NCBI GenBank assembly: GCA_018609945.1
Contig: JAHENO010000077.1
Span: forward strand, 1-6,641
DNA: 6,641 nucleotides
Reading direction: 5' to 3'
Source: Haloarculaceae archaeon
Lineage (GTDB): Archaea > Halobacteriota > Halobacteria > Halobacteriales > Haloarculaceae
Below the pieces are notes generated by a model. That model saw only the letters and a list, made by a program, of their open reading frames with translations, had not been told where the DNA came from and did no database searches. Of the stretch, positions 1-6,535 are shown in pieces (positions within the stretch are counted from its first letter, which is position 1; each line of letters opens with the position of its first letter). The position numbers and the translations under genes were made by a program.

Positions 1-1010
1 GAGAGGACGGCCGCCGTGTCGGTCCCGCTGGCCCGGTCGTCGACATGGGCGGCGTCGAACACGAGGGGGTTGTCGGTCGCGCTGTTGAGTTCCGTCTCGA
101 CCGCCCCGCGGAGGTGGGCGACGGCGGTTCTGACGGCGCCGTGGACCTGTGGCATACACCGGATCGAGTAGGCGTCCTGGACGCGGTCGCAGTTCCGGTG
201 TGACTCGACGATGGCCGAGTCGGCGGTGAGCGCCCGGAGGTTCCGCGCAGTCTCGCCGTGGCCGTCGTGCGGGCGGACGTCGTGGATGCGCGGGTGGGCC
301 GAGGCGGTCGTGCTCATGGTCACTTCGGTCGTGAGCGCACCCGCCACGTCGGCGGCCCGGACCGCCCGCTCGGCGTCACGGACGACCAGCGCCGCCAGCC
401 CCACGGTCAGTTGGGTCCCGTTGATTAGGGCGAGGCCCTCCTTCGCCCGGAGGTCCACCGGTTCGAGGTCCGCTCGCGCGAGCGCCTCGTCGCCGGGCAG
501 GCGCTCCCCGTCGACGGTCGCGTGGCCCTCGCCAATGGTCACGAGCGCGAGGTGGGCGAGCGGCGCGAGGTCGCCACTCGCGCCGAGGCTCCCCTTCGCA
601 GGGACGACCGCATGGACGCCCTCGTTCAGCATTTTCGCCAAGAGGTCGACGACCCTTTCGCGCACGCCGGAGTAGCCCTTGACGAGGGCGTTGAGACGCG
701 TGACGAGGGTCGCGCGGACCTCCTCGGTCGTCAGTTCCCGCCCGGTGCCGGCGGCGTGGCTCCGCAGGAGGTTGCGCTGCAGGGTTTCGATGTCCTCGTC
801 GGGGATGCGCTCGTCGACGAGGTCGCCGAAGCCGGTGTTGACGCCGTAGACCGCCTCCTCCGAGGCGATTATCTCCTCGATCCGACCGCGGGACTCCCGG
901 ACGCGTTCGCGTGCGCCCGCCGGCACCCGCACCGGGGCGCCGTCCCGTGCGACCGCCTCGACGCCGGCCGGGGTCAGCGACTCGCCGTCGACGACCACCT
1001 CATCCGGCAC
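1..1010 (-). CDS. hutH: Histidine ammonia-lyase (histidase), 3' part cut by the window edge
   Basis: Cytoplasmic lyase that removes ammonia from L-histidine to give urocanate, the first step of histidine degradation. 336 codons are present; the family is usually about 500 residues, so the C-terminal third lies off the left edge. Seen directly: Tyr55 in YGVNTGFG, the Ala144-Ser145-Gly146 triad in GSLGASGDLAPL that cyclises to the MIO electrophile, Asn197 in LALINGTQ, and Tyr281/Arg284 in QDAYSIRCMPQVHG. All sit within two residues of the positions known in Pseudomonas histidase, so the enzyme should be active. I chose the GTG start at 1010 because a GAGGTG Shine-Dalgarno at 1018-1023 lies 7 bases upstream and the numbering then matches the family. 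It overlaps the 3' end of hutI by 11 bases. This is the third gene of the hut operon seen here. Confidence 0.96.
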   Translation of the reverse strand, partial: MPDEVVVDGESLTPAGVEAVARDGAPVRVPAGARERVRESRGRIEEIIASEEAVYGVNTGFGDLVDERIPDEDIETLQRNLLRSHAAGTGRELTTEEVRATLVTRLNALVKGYSGVRERVVDLLAKMLNEGVHAVVPAKGSLGASGDLAPLAHLALVTIGEGHATVDGERLPGDEALARADLEPVDLRAKEGLALINGTQLTVGLAALVVRDAERAVRAADVAGALTTEVTMSTTASAHPRIHDVRPHDGHGETARNLRALTADSAIVESHRNCDRVQDAYSIRCMPQVHGAVRTAVAHLRGAVETELNSATDNPLVFDAAHVDDRASGTDTAAVL

Positions 1011-2220
1011 GGGAGACCACCTCGCCGTCCGCGAGGACCGTCTCGATGTTGCTGACGCCGAAGTTGTACGGGAGGTGTTCGTAGTCCGGGACGTCGGCGA
1101 CGACGAGGTCGCCCGGCGCGCCGGCGTCGAGCGTCCCCGTGCCGTCGTCCAGCGCGAGTGCGTCGCTCGCGACCGCCGTCGCACTCCGGAGCGCGTCCCC
1201 GGGGGACATCCGCATCCCGTGACACGCCAGATCGATTGCGAACTCCATACTCTGTGAGAAGCAGTTGGGGTTGAAGTCGGTGGCGACGGCGACGTCGGCG
1301 CCCGCCGACGCGAACAGCCCGGGATCGGCGTAGGGCGTATCGAGCGTGAACGCGGTACCTGGGAGGAAGACCGGCGTCACTCCCGCATCCGCCAGCGCTT
1401 CGGCGTCCGCCGCGGTCGCCTGGAGGAGGTGATCGGCGCTGACCGCGCCGAGGTCGGCCGCCAGCCCCGCCCCGCCGATCCGCTCGAATTCCTCGGCGTG
1501 GATCTTCGGCGCCAGACCGAGGTCCCGGGCTGCTTCGAGGACACGTCGAGACTGTGCGACCGAGAACACCCCCGCCTCGCAGAAGACGTCACAGAAGGTC
1601 GCGATCCCCTGGTCGGCGACCGCCGGGAGCTGTTTTTCGATGACGTGATCCACGTACCCGTCAGTCTCCCGGCCGTCGGGAACGGCGTGGGCACCCATGA
1701 ACGTCGCGATCAGATCGACCGGGTGACGGGCGTCGGCCTCGACGATCGCAGCCAGCAGTTTCGACTCGGCGTCGACGGACAGCCCGTAGCCCGACTTCAC
1801 CTCCGCCGTGGTCGTGCCGTGGGCCAGCATCGTATCGAGGTGGTCACAGAGGTTCGAGACGAGCGTCTCCCGACTGGCCTCGCGAACGGCACGGACCGTC
1901 CGGAGGATCCCCCCGCCCTCCGCCATGATTTCCTGGTAAGACTTGCCCCGGAGCTTGGCGGTAAACTCGTCGGCGCGGTCGCCTGCGAAGACGGCGTGGG
2001 TGTGCGGGTCGACGAATCCCGGGAGGACCGTTCCCCCCGAAGCGTCGACCGCCGTGTCGGCGTTCTCGGGCGGGTACTCACGGGTCACGTCGTCGGTCGG
2101 GCCGACCCCGACGACGGCCCCGTTTGCGATGGCGACAGCGGCGTCGGGGATCGTCTCGACCGTGCCGGAGCTGGGTCGGGCGAGCTGGGCGGCGCCGTGA
2201 ACGACAGTCAGGGACGTCAC
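1000..2220 (-). CDS. hutI: Imidazolonepropionase
   Basis: Cytoplasmic metal-dependent amidohydrolase that opens 4-imidazolone-5-propionate to N-formimidoyl-L-glutamate, the third step of histidine degradation. The 406-residue length is normal for the family. Seen directly: the metal-binding HxH (His73, His75) in FVDPHTHAVFAG, His241 and Glu244 in KIHAEEF, His264 in SADHL, and Asp315 in ATDFNPN. These match the metal ligands and catalytic residues known from Bacillus HutI. The SGYGLS segment near residue 143 is also typical. The start is GTG at 2220. It shares GTGA with the hutU stop codon, a 4-base overlap expected to couple translation, and an AGGA-like sequence lies just upstream inside hutU. 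The stop overlaps the start of hutH. It is the middle gene of hutU-hutI-hutH. Confidence 0.97.
   Translation of the reverse strand: MTSLTVVHGAAQLARPSSGTVETIPDAAVAIANGAVVGVGPTDDVTREYPPENADTAVDASGGTVLPGFVDPHTHAVFAGDRADEFTAKLRGKSYQEIMAEGGGILRTVRAVREASRETLVSNLCDHLDTMLAHGTTTAEVKSGYGLSVDAESKLLAAIVEADARHPVDLIATFMGAHAVPDGRETDGYVDHVIEKQLPAVADQGIATFCDVFCEAGVFSVAQSRRVLEAARDLGLAPKIHAEEFERIGGAGLAADLGAVSADHLLQATAADAEALADAGVTPVFLPGTAFTLDTPYADPGLFASAGADVAVATDFNPNCFSQSMEFAIDLACHGMRMSPGDALRSATAVASDALALDDGTGTLDAGAPGDLVVADVPDYEHLPYNFGVSNIETVLADGEVVSRAG
1018..1023 (-). promoter_or_regulatory. Shine-Dalgarno of hutH inside the hutI 3' end
   Basis: On the minus strand this reads GAGGTG, a full match to the anti-Shine-Dalgarno end of archaeal 16S rRNA, with a 7-base spacer to the GTG at 1010. 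It decides the hutH start and points to initiation from internal operon mRNA rather than from a leaderless transcript. Confidence 0.75.
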
Positions 2221-3980
2221 GGTTCCTCGCGCATGGGGACGTGGACGTTCGAACGCTCTGCCTCCTCGATGGCCGTCTCGTAGCCGGCGTCGGCGTGGCG
2301 GACGATACCCATCCCGGGGTCGGTCGTGAACACGCGCGTCGCCGTCCGCGCTGCGCGGTCGGTGCCGTCGAGGACGACGTGGTTGTTCGTGTGGAGGGCG
2401 TTGCCGATCCCGACCCCGCCACCGTCGTGGACGCTGACGATGTCCGCCCCGGCCGCGCAGTTCAGCAATGCGTTCAGAATCGGCCAGTCGGCGACGGCGT
2501 CGCTACCGTCCCGCATCGCCTCCGTCTCGCGGTTAGGCGAGGCGACGCTCCCGGCGTCGAGGTGGTCTCGCGTGACGACTATCGGCGCCGCGATTTCGCC
2601 CTCGGCGACGAGCTGATTGATCCGCAGGGCGAACTGCGCGCGCTCGGTCAGTTCCTCGCTCGGGTCCACGACGTCGACGTCGGCGAGGGGCGTTTCAGCG
2701 GCCGGTGTCGTCTCGTAGCCCAGCCAGCAGACGCGGGCCGGCAGGCCCTGGAAGGCCACCTGCTCCCGGGCGAGTTCGATCCAGCGGACCAGCCGCTCCT
2801 TGTCGGGGAACAGTTCCCTGACCGCGTCGTCGGTGCGGTAGATGTCAGACTCCTGCCCGGAGAGAGCGAGCCAGCGGAACGGGCCCTGCCCCCGGCAGAA
2901 CATCGGCCGGACGTACGCGGGGACGAATCCCGGGAAGTCGAAGGCCTCCTCGTGGTCGCGGTGGTCCTCGACCTGGCCGCGGATGTTGTTGCCGTACTCG
3001 AAGGCGATAGCGCCACGGTCCTGCATCTCGAGGATCGCGTCGACGTGGCGTTCCATCGTGTCCAGACTCTCCTCTCGGTAGGTCTCCGGATCGCGTTCGC
3101 GGAGGGCGTCTGCCTCCGCGACGGTGTAGCCGCTCGGGTAGTACCCCTCCAGGGCGTCGTGGGCCGACGTCTGGTCGGTCACCACGTCGGGGACGAACCC
3201 GCGCTCCAGGAGGCCCTCGTGCATGTCGGCGGCGTTCGTGTGGACGCCGACGCTGTAGCGCTCGCCGTTCGCCGCGGCCTCCCGCGCCTTCGCGAGCGCC
3301 TCGTCGAGGTCGTCTGTCATCTCCTGGCAGTACCCGGTATCGATCCGGCGCTGGATGCGGTCGACGTCGACGTCGGCCGCGATGCAGACGCCGCCGTTCA
3401 TCGTGACCGCGAGCGGCTGTGCCCCGCCCATGCCGCCGAGTCCAGCGGTGACGACGATCCGGCCCGCGAGGTCGCCGCCGAAGTGCTGGTCGGCACACTC
3501 CGCGAGCGTCTCGTAGGTCCCCTGGATGATGCCCTGGGTGCCGATGTACGCCCACGACCCCGCGGTCATCTGGCCGTACATCATCAGCCCCTCCGCTTCG
3601 AGTTCGTGGAAGTGCTCCCAGGTGTCCCAGCGCCCGACGAGGTTCGAGTTGGCGATGAGCACCCGCGGGGCGGCCTCGCGGGTCCGGAACCGGCCGACCG
3701 GCTTGCCGCTCTGGACGAGCAGCGTCTCGTCGTCTTCCAGCGCCTGGAGTTCGTCCATGATGGCGTCGTAGGCGTCCCAGTTCCGGGCGGCCCGTCCCGT
3801 CCCGCCGTAGACGACGAGGCTCTCCGGGTCCTCCCCCACCTCGGGGTCGAGGTTGTTGTTCAGCAGCCTGAGGGCTGCCTCCTGTCGCCAGCCGTTCGTG
3901 TGCAGGTCTGTCCCCGTCGGCGCTCCCTGCAGGTCCCGCCATCGCTCGCTCGGCGAGTTGCGGTGCTGTTGATCGGACAT
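2217..3980 (-). CDS. hutU: Urocanate hydratase (urocanase)
   Basis: NAD-dependent cytoplasmic enzyme that hydrates urocanate to 4-imidazolone-5-propionate, the second step of histidine degradation. It has 587 residues, somewhat longer than the roughly 557 of bacterial enzymes because of a short hydrophilic N-terminal extension and probably some internal additions. Seen directly: YGGTGRAARNW near residue 58, the glycine-rich nucleotide-binding segment GLGGMGGAQPLA at 180-191, FCRGQGPFRWLALSG near 361, and the urocanase signature FQGLPARVCWLG at 410-421 with the expected active-site cysteine at Cys418. The C-terminal HDGGGVGIGNALH is also typical. ATG at 3980 is the first plausible start; no good Shine-Dalgarno precedes it, which fits a promoter-proximal first gene. 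It leads the operon and is divergent from the HTH regulator across 107 bases. No hutG lies between it and hutI. Confidence 0.98.
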   Translation of the reverse strand: MSDQQHRNSPSERWRDLQGAPTGTDLHTNGWRQEAALRLLNNNLDPEVGEDPESLVVYGGTGRAARNWDAYDAIMDELQALEDDETLLVQSGKPVGRFRTREAAPRVLIANSNLVGRWDTWEHFHELEAEGLMMYGQMTAGSWAYIGTQGIIQGTYETLAECADQHFGGDLAGRIVVTAGLGGMGGAQPLAVTMNGGVCIAADVDVDRIQRRIDTGYCQEMTDDLDEALAKAREAAANGERYSVGVHTNAADMHEGLLERGFVPDVVTDQTSAHDALEGYYPSGYTVAEADALRERDPETYREESLDTMERHVDAILEMQDRGAIAFEYGNNIRGQVEDHRDHEEAFDFPGFVPAYVRPMFCRGQGPFRWLALSGQESDIYRTDDAVRELFPDKERLVRWIELAREQVAFQGLPARVCWLGYETTPAAETPLADVDVVDPSEELTERAQFALRINQLVAEGEIAAPIVVTRDHLDAGSVASPNRETEAMRDGSDAVADWPILNALLNCAAGADIVSVHDGGGVGIGNALHTNNHVVLDGTDRAARTATRVFTTDPGMGIVRHADAGYETAIEEAERSNVHVPMREEP

Positions 3981-4000
3981 CTATCTGCATCTACCAGGTC

Positions 4001-4020
4001 GGTCGCAAAGAAACGCGACC
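4001..4020. repeat. Perfect inverted repeat GGTCGC-N8-GCGACC upstream of hutU
   Basis: Left arm 4001-4006 and right arm 4015-4020 are exact reverse complements around an A-rich 8-base spacer. The repeat lies 21-40 bases upstream of the hutU ATG. If the TATA-like box at 4036-4043 drives hutU, transcription would begin at about 4013, inside the repeat, a classic place for a repressor operator. In RNA the arms could also form a short hairpin if transcription starts farther upstream. Function is inferred only. Confidence 0.55.
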
Positions 4021-4035
4021 CGCCAAACGGTGACC

Positions 4036-4043
4036 AATTTAAG
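4036..4043 (-). promoter_or_regulatory. Candidate TATA box of the hut operon
   Basis: On the minus strand this reads CTTAAATT, one of two AT-rich islands in the divergent region. At the usual 26-27 base distance it predicts a transcript start near 4013 and a hutU leader of about 33 bases. The same bases read AATTTAAG on the plus strand and could serve as a distal promoter for the regulator, with a start near 4067 that would place the GGTGAT ribosome-binding site (4074-4079) in the leader. Which direction uses it cannot be decided from sequence. Confidence 0.45.
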
Positions 4044-4057
4044 AGATAGGACGGTGG

Positions 4058-4065
4058 TTTAAGTA
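4058..4065 (+). promoter_or_regulatory. TATA box of the HTH regulator gene
   Basis: TTTAAGTA is a good haloarchaeal TATA element. Its centre lies about 27 bases upstream of the ATG at 4088, which predicts a leaderless transcript, common in haloarchaea. It is flanked by the ACGGTG/CACCGT inverted repeat (4051-4056 and 4067-4072), which would let a bound protein block TBP access. Confidence 0.65.
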
Positions 4066-4087
4066 GCACCGTGGGTGATGGTACCAC

Positions 4088-4738
4088 ATGTACGAGGCGA
4101 CGCTCCGGATCGACCACGACAGCCCCTATGCCTCCATGACGGCGCACAACGATGTCACGGTCGAGGTGTGGTGCAACCAGTACTGCGATCTGCTGCACGT
4201 CACGGGGTCTGACCCCGATGCGCCGGTCTCGCGGGTCGCGGACGAGGTCGGCGTCAGGGACATCGTCTTCAAGGACGAGGAGGTCGTCCTCATCACCGAG
4301 GAGTGTCTGCTGGACAGTCACGACGACCTCCTCGAGGAGTACCTCCGGCGACACGACTGCCTCTCGCTGCCGCCGCTGACCTACGACCACGGAACGCTCC
4401 TGGCGCGGGTCGTCTCGCTCGACGAATCGGAACTGACCGCCGTGTACCGAGAGGTCACCGAGGCACACCACGTCACTGTCGAGGCGAAGCGGGGAATCGA
4501 ATCCGTCGCCCCGGACGTGCCGTTGCTGATGCTCGACTCCGCGCTGCCCGACTTCTCCCCCGGCCAGGAGGAGGCGTTGCTCGCGGCCATCGAGGAGGGC
4601 TACTACGAGATTCCCCGCGAGACCAAGACGGCCGAGATCGCCGCCGACCTCGGCATCTCGCGGCGAACGTTCGAGGAGCACCTCCGGCGAGCGGAGAACA
4701 AGCTGATAAAGAGCATGGTCGAGTACGTCGCAGTATAA
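4088..4738 (+). CDS. Bat-type HTH_10 transcriptional regulator, probable hut regulator
   Basis: 216-residue DNA-binding protein of the haloarchaeal Bat-like family. The C-terminal HTH_10 domain spans about residues 155-212 and is well preserved: FSPGQEEALLAAIEEGYYEIPR, then TAEIAADLGISRRTFEEHLRRAE, then a closing helix KLIKSMVEYV. Residues 1-150 form an N-terminal sensing-type region with no signal peptide, no membrane segment and no GAF or PAS motif I can recognise. It contains Cys29, Cys33, Cys73 and Cys91; the first two form CNQYC. The ATG at 4088 fits a TATA box about 27 bases upstream, and a GGTGAT sequence at 4074-4079 lies 8 bases upstream should a longer leader exist. Its divergence from hutU makes it the likely local regulator of histidine degradation and possibly of itself. 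The ABC ATPase 60 bases downstream has its own promoter. The HTH assignment is firm; the hut role is inferred. Confidence 0.88.
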   Translation: MYEATLRIDHDSPYASMTAHNDVTVEVWCNQYCDLLHVTGSDPDAPVSRVADEVGVRDIVFKDEEVVLITEECLLDSHDDLLEEYLRRHDCLSLPPLTYDHGTLLARVVSLDESELTAVYREVTEAHHVTVEAKRGIESVAPDVPLLMLDSALPDFSPGQEEALLAAIEEGYYEIPRETKTAEIAADLGISRRTFEEHLRRAENKLIKSMVEYVAV

Positions 4739-4746
4739 TCGGCCCG

Positions 4747-4754
4747 CCACGTGG
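4747..4754. repeat. 8-bp perfect palindrome CCACGTGG before the ABC ATPase promoter
   Basis: A fully self-complementary octamer ending 6 bases before the TATA-like box at 4761-4768, where an archaeal activator or the BRE-binding factor would contact DNA. It may be a regulator site; a single short palindrome in GC-rich DNA can also arise by chance. Confidence 0.3.
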
Positions 4755-4760
4755 AGGGAC

Positions 4761-4768
4761 ATATTTAG
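4761..4768 (+). promoter_or_regulatory. TATA box of the ABC ATPase gene
   Basis: ATATTTAG is the only AT-rich patch between the regulator stop (4738) and the ATPase gene. At the usual distance it predicts transcription from about 4791, 7-8 bases before the ATG at 4799. This supports the ATG start and shows that the ATPase can be transcribed apart from the regulator. Confidence 0.6.
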
Positions 4769-4798
4769 TTGGGGGGCGAGCATACGCGCCGACAGAGA

Positions 4799-5920
4799 AT
4801 GTCTCGGCAGGTGCCGGACGACGAGATCAACGGGCGCGGCGGGGAGACAGTCGTCAACATCGACGGGGTGACGAAGCGGTACGGGTCGCTGACGGCCGTC
4901 GACGACGTGACGATCCCGATCCGCGACGGCGAGTTCCTGACGATACTCGGCCCCAGCGGGGCGGGCAAGACCACGCTCTTGCACATGATCGCCGGCTTCG
5001 AGCAGCCCACCACCGGGGAAATCTACATCAACGACCAGCCGGTGTCCAACGAGCCCCCGAACGAGCGCGACATCGGCCTGGTGTTCCAGAGCCTCGCCCT
5101 CTTTCCGCACATGACGGTCAAGGGAAATATCGCCTTCCCGCTGAAGATGCGCCGGGACGACCCCGGGGATATCGAGGGGCAGGTCGAAGAGGTGCTCGAA
5201 CTCGTCAGGCTGCCGCTCGAATACAAGGACAAGCCGGTCGAGGACCTCTCGGGCGGCCAGCAACAGCGGGTCGCCTTCGCGCGTGCGATCGTCTACGAGC
5301 CGACGCTCCTGTTGCTCGACGAGCCGCTGAGTTCGCTCGACAAGAAGCTCCGCGAGGAGATGCGGGCCGAACTCAGCCGCATCCACGACGAAACCGACCT
5401 GACGATCGTCCACGTCACCCACAACCAGACCGAGGCGCTGTCGATGGCCGACCGCATCGCGGTCATCAACGGCGGCGCACTCGAACAGCTCGACCCCGCG
5501 AAGGAAGTCTACGCGAACCCGGGGACGCCCTTCGTCGCCGAGTTCATCGGGAACACGACGATGCTCGCGGGTGACGTCGACCGCGTGAGCGACGGGGGGG
5601 CGGTCGCGACCGTCGGACGGGGCGAGATCGCCTTCCCGAGGGGCGACGGCCTCAGCTCCGGCCGGCCGGTCCAGCTCGGGCTGCGTGCGGAGAAAATCCG
5701 GATCGACGCGTCCGATCCCGGCACCGAGAACGCCTTCGAGGGAACCGTCCGACAGGTCGCCTTCGAGGGCGACCAGACGCAGTACGTCGTGGACGTGGCC
5801 GCCCTCGACGCGCGGCTGGAAGTGACACACCAGGACCCGAAACCCGACACTGTCTTCGAACGCGGCGACAGCGTCACCGTCGGCTGGGCCGCCGAGGACG
5901 TCTTCGCCTACCCCGAGTGA
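4799..5920 (+). CDS. ABC transporter ATP-binding protein, PotA-like with C-terminal TOBE region
   Basis: 373-residue ATPase subunit of an ABC importer, acting at the inner face of the membrane. Seen in order: Walker A GPSGAGKT (51-58), Q-loop Gln97 in LVFQSLALFPHMTV, signature LSGGQQQR (150-157), Walker B LLLLDEP (170-176), D-loop SSLD, and H-loop His208 in VHVTHNQTEAL. About 295-370 (LGLRAEKIRI through GWAAEDVFA) is a TOBE-like domain. This layout is shared by ATPases for spermidine/putrescine, iron, sulfate, thiamine and sugars, so the substrate is not fixed by this subunit. A TTG-initiated form from 4769 is possible in frame but would overlap the TATA box, so the ATG is preferred. No permease or binding-protein gene is adjacent on the same strand; the next plus-strand gene, the lipoprotein at 6570, is a candidate partner. 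The gene is convergent with RidA. Confidence 0.93.
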   Translation: MSRQVPDDEINGRGGETVVNIDGVTKRYGSLTAVDDVTIPIRDGEFLTILGPSGAGKTTLLHMIAGFEQPTTGEIYINDQPVSNEPPNERDIGLVFQSLALFPHMTVKGNIAFPLKMRRDDPGDIEGQVEEVLELVRLPLEYKDKPVEDLSGGQQQRVAFARAIVYEPTLLLLDEPLSSLDKKLREEMRAELSRIHDETDLTIVHVTHNQTEALSMADRIAVINGGALEQLDPAKEVYANPGTPFVAEFIGNTTMLAGDVDRVSDGGAVATVGRGEIAFPRGDGLSSGRPVQLGLRAEKIRIDASDPGTENAFEGTVRQVAFEGDQTQYVVDVAALDARLEVTHQDPKPDTVFERGDSVTVGWAAEDVFAYPE

Positions 5921-6019
5921 GTGCGGCCCGTCACTGGCGGTCGACGGCCTGCTCCGAGCGTTCCCTTCCCGGATACGTCCCGCGTCGGTGCCGTGCAAGC
6001 GGCGCCATGGTGGAGCGGT

Positions 6020-6424
6020 CTACGAATCCGCGTCCGACAGCGGCACCGCAACCTCCACTTCGACGAGATACGCCTCGTGTGCGAGGCTCTCGACGCCGAG
6101 CACCGTGTGACAGGGATAAGGACCGTCGCCGAAGACTTCCCAGTAGATCTCCTTGTAGCCGTCGTAGTGTTCCGCGGGATCGATGATGTGTGTTGTCACC
6201 TTCGCGATATCTTCGTACCCTTTGTCTATCTCGCCGATCAGGACCCCGATGTTCTCCCAGACCTTCCGGGCCTGGCCCTCGATGTCGTGAGCGACGACCT
6301 CCGAGTGTTCGTCCATGGCGACCTGCCCGGCCATGTAGAAGGTCCCGTCCTGGACGATACCGTGGTTGTAGCCGATGCTCCTCGCGTCTTTGAGTTCCGG
6401 TGGGTTGATCGTACGTCGACTCAC
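6020..6424 (-). CDS. RidA/YjgF/UK114-family protein lacking the catalytic arginine
   Basis: 134-residue cytoplasmic protein with the Rid fold, a normal length for this usually trimeric family. Seen: an N-terminal region with NHGIVQDGTFYMAGQVAMD (residues 20-38), a central helix around QARKVWENIGVLIGE, and the C-terminal GPYPCHTVLGVESLAHEAYLVEVEVAV. In canonical RidA the equivalent of PCH is PAR, whose arginine binds the carboxylate of enamine/imine substrates; here it is His106, preceded by Cys105. The conserved glutamate near the end is kept (Glu124). Classic 2-aminoacrylate deaminase activity is therefore doubtful, and the protein fits the arginine-less Rid subfamilies of unknown function. 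The GTG start at 6424 is chosen because a TATA box lies 27 bases upstream and the length then matches the family; a longer reading from 6571 would run through this promoter. It converges with the ABC ATPase. Confidence 0.88.
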   Translation of the reverse strand: MSRRTINPPELKDARSIGYNHGIVQDGTFYMAGQVAMDEHSEVVAHDIEGQARKVWENIGVLIGEIDKGYEDIAKVTTHIIDPAEHYDGYKEIYWEVFGDGPYPCHTVLGVESLAHEAYLVEVEVAVPLSDADS

Positions 6425-6450
6425 GGTGAAGTCACAGGTCACACCACCAC

Positions 6451-6456
6451 ATAAAA
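6451..6456 (-). promoter_or_regulatory. TATA box of the RidA-family gene
   Basis: On the minus strand this reads TTTTAT within TGTTTTATGTGG, an isolated AT-rich island in GC-rich DNA. Its centre is about 29 bases upstream of the GTG at 6424, predicting a leaderless or nearly leaderless transcript. An ACGGTG hexamer like those near the hut regulator overlaps the start codon at 6423-6428. Confidence 0.6.
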
Positions 6457-6473
6457 CAGCCCCCTCCGTGCGA

Positions 6474-6493
6474 CGCCCGGCCGAGGTCGGGCG
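6474..6493. repeat. Inverted repeat CGCCCG-N8-CGGGCG between RidA and the lipoprotein gene
   Basis: Perfect 6-bp arms at 6474-6479 and 6488-6493, with the same 6-8-6 geometry as the repeat upstream of hutU but a different, all-GC sequence. It lies upstream of both divergent promoters. Low complexity makes chance a serious alternative. Confidence 0.3.
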
Positions 6494-6511
6494 GTACTCG
6501 CCCATGCAGGA

Positions 6512-6526
6512 GTGAGCCACCCTCAC
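6512..6526. repeat. Inverted repeat GTGAG-N5-CTCAC upstream of the lipoprotein promoter
   Basis: Five-base arms at 6512-6516 and 6522-6526, ending about 10 bases before the candidate TATA element of the lipoprotein gene. The location fits an operator or activator site; the arms are short and no protein can be assigned. Confidence 0.3.
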
Positions 6527-6535
6527 GAGCGTAAC

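Larger units (their letters stand above)
4027..4072. repeat. Three ACGGTG half-sites around two TTTAAG boxes
   Basis: ACGGTG occurs at 4027-4032 and 4051-4056, and its reverse complement CACCGT at 4067-4072. The last two form a perfect 6-bp inverted repeat with a 10-base spacer enclosing the regulator's TATA box. TTTAAG occurs at 4038-4043 and 4058-4063, exactly 20 bp apart, about two helical turns. The arrangement looks like a regulator-binding array over a divergent promoter. The hexamer was picked by eye, so chance is not excluded. Confidence 0.5.

Noticed and set aside
974..1225. A short Arg-rich minus-strand frame over the hutI/hutH junction
   Set aside because: It is out of frame with both enzymes, and its composition is typical of a shadow frame. 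The junction is fully explained by the 11-base hutI/hutH overlap.
2124..4049. A 641-codon open frame on the plus strand opposite hutU
   Set aside because: It runs antisense to an unmistakable urocanase gene, has Arg/Val/Asp-rich low-complexity composition with no recognisable domain, and is the expected mirror frame of a GC-rich gene.
4769..4798. A TTG start that would extend the ABC ATPase by 10 residues
   Set aside because: It overlaps the end of the TATA-like box and lies upstream of the predicted transcription start near 4791. The ATG at 4799 agrees with the promoter.
3860..5998. A 712-codon open frame on the minus strand opposite the regulator and the ABC ATPase
   Set aside because: It spans two well-supported genes and two promoter regions on the opposite strand and shows no motif. 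Long antisense frames are common at this GC content.
5921..6019. A possible terminator between the convergent ABC ATPase and RidA genes
   Set aside because: The spacer has only short pyrimidine runs, with no T-tract and no stable stem followed by T residues, so I do not call one.
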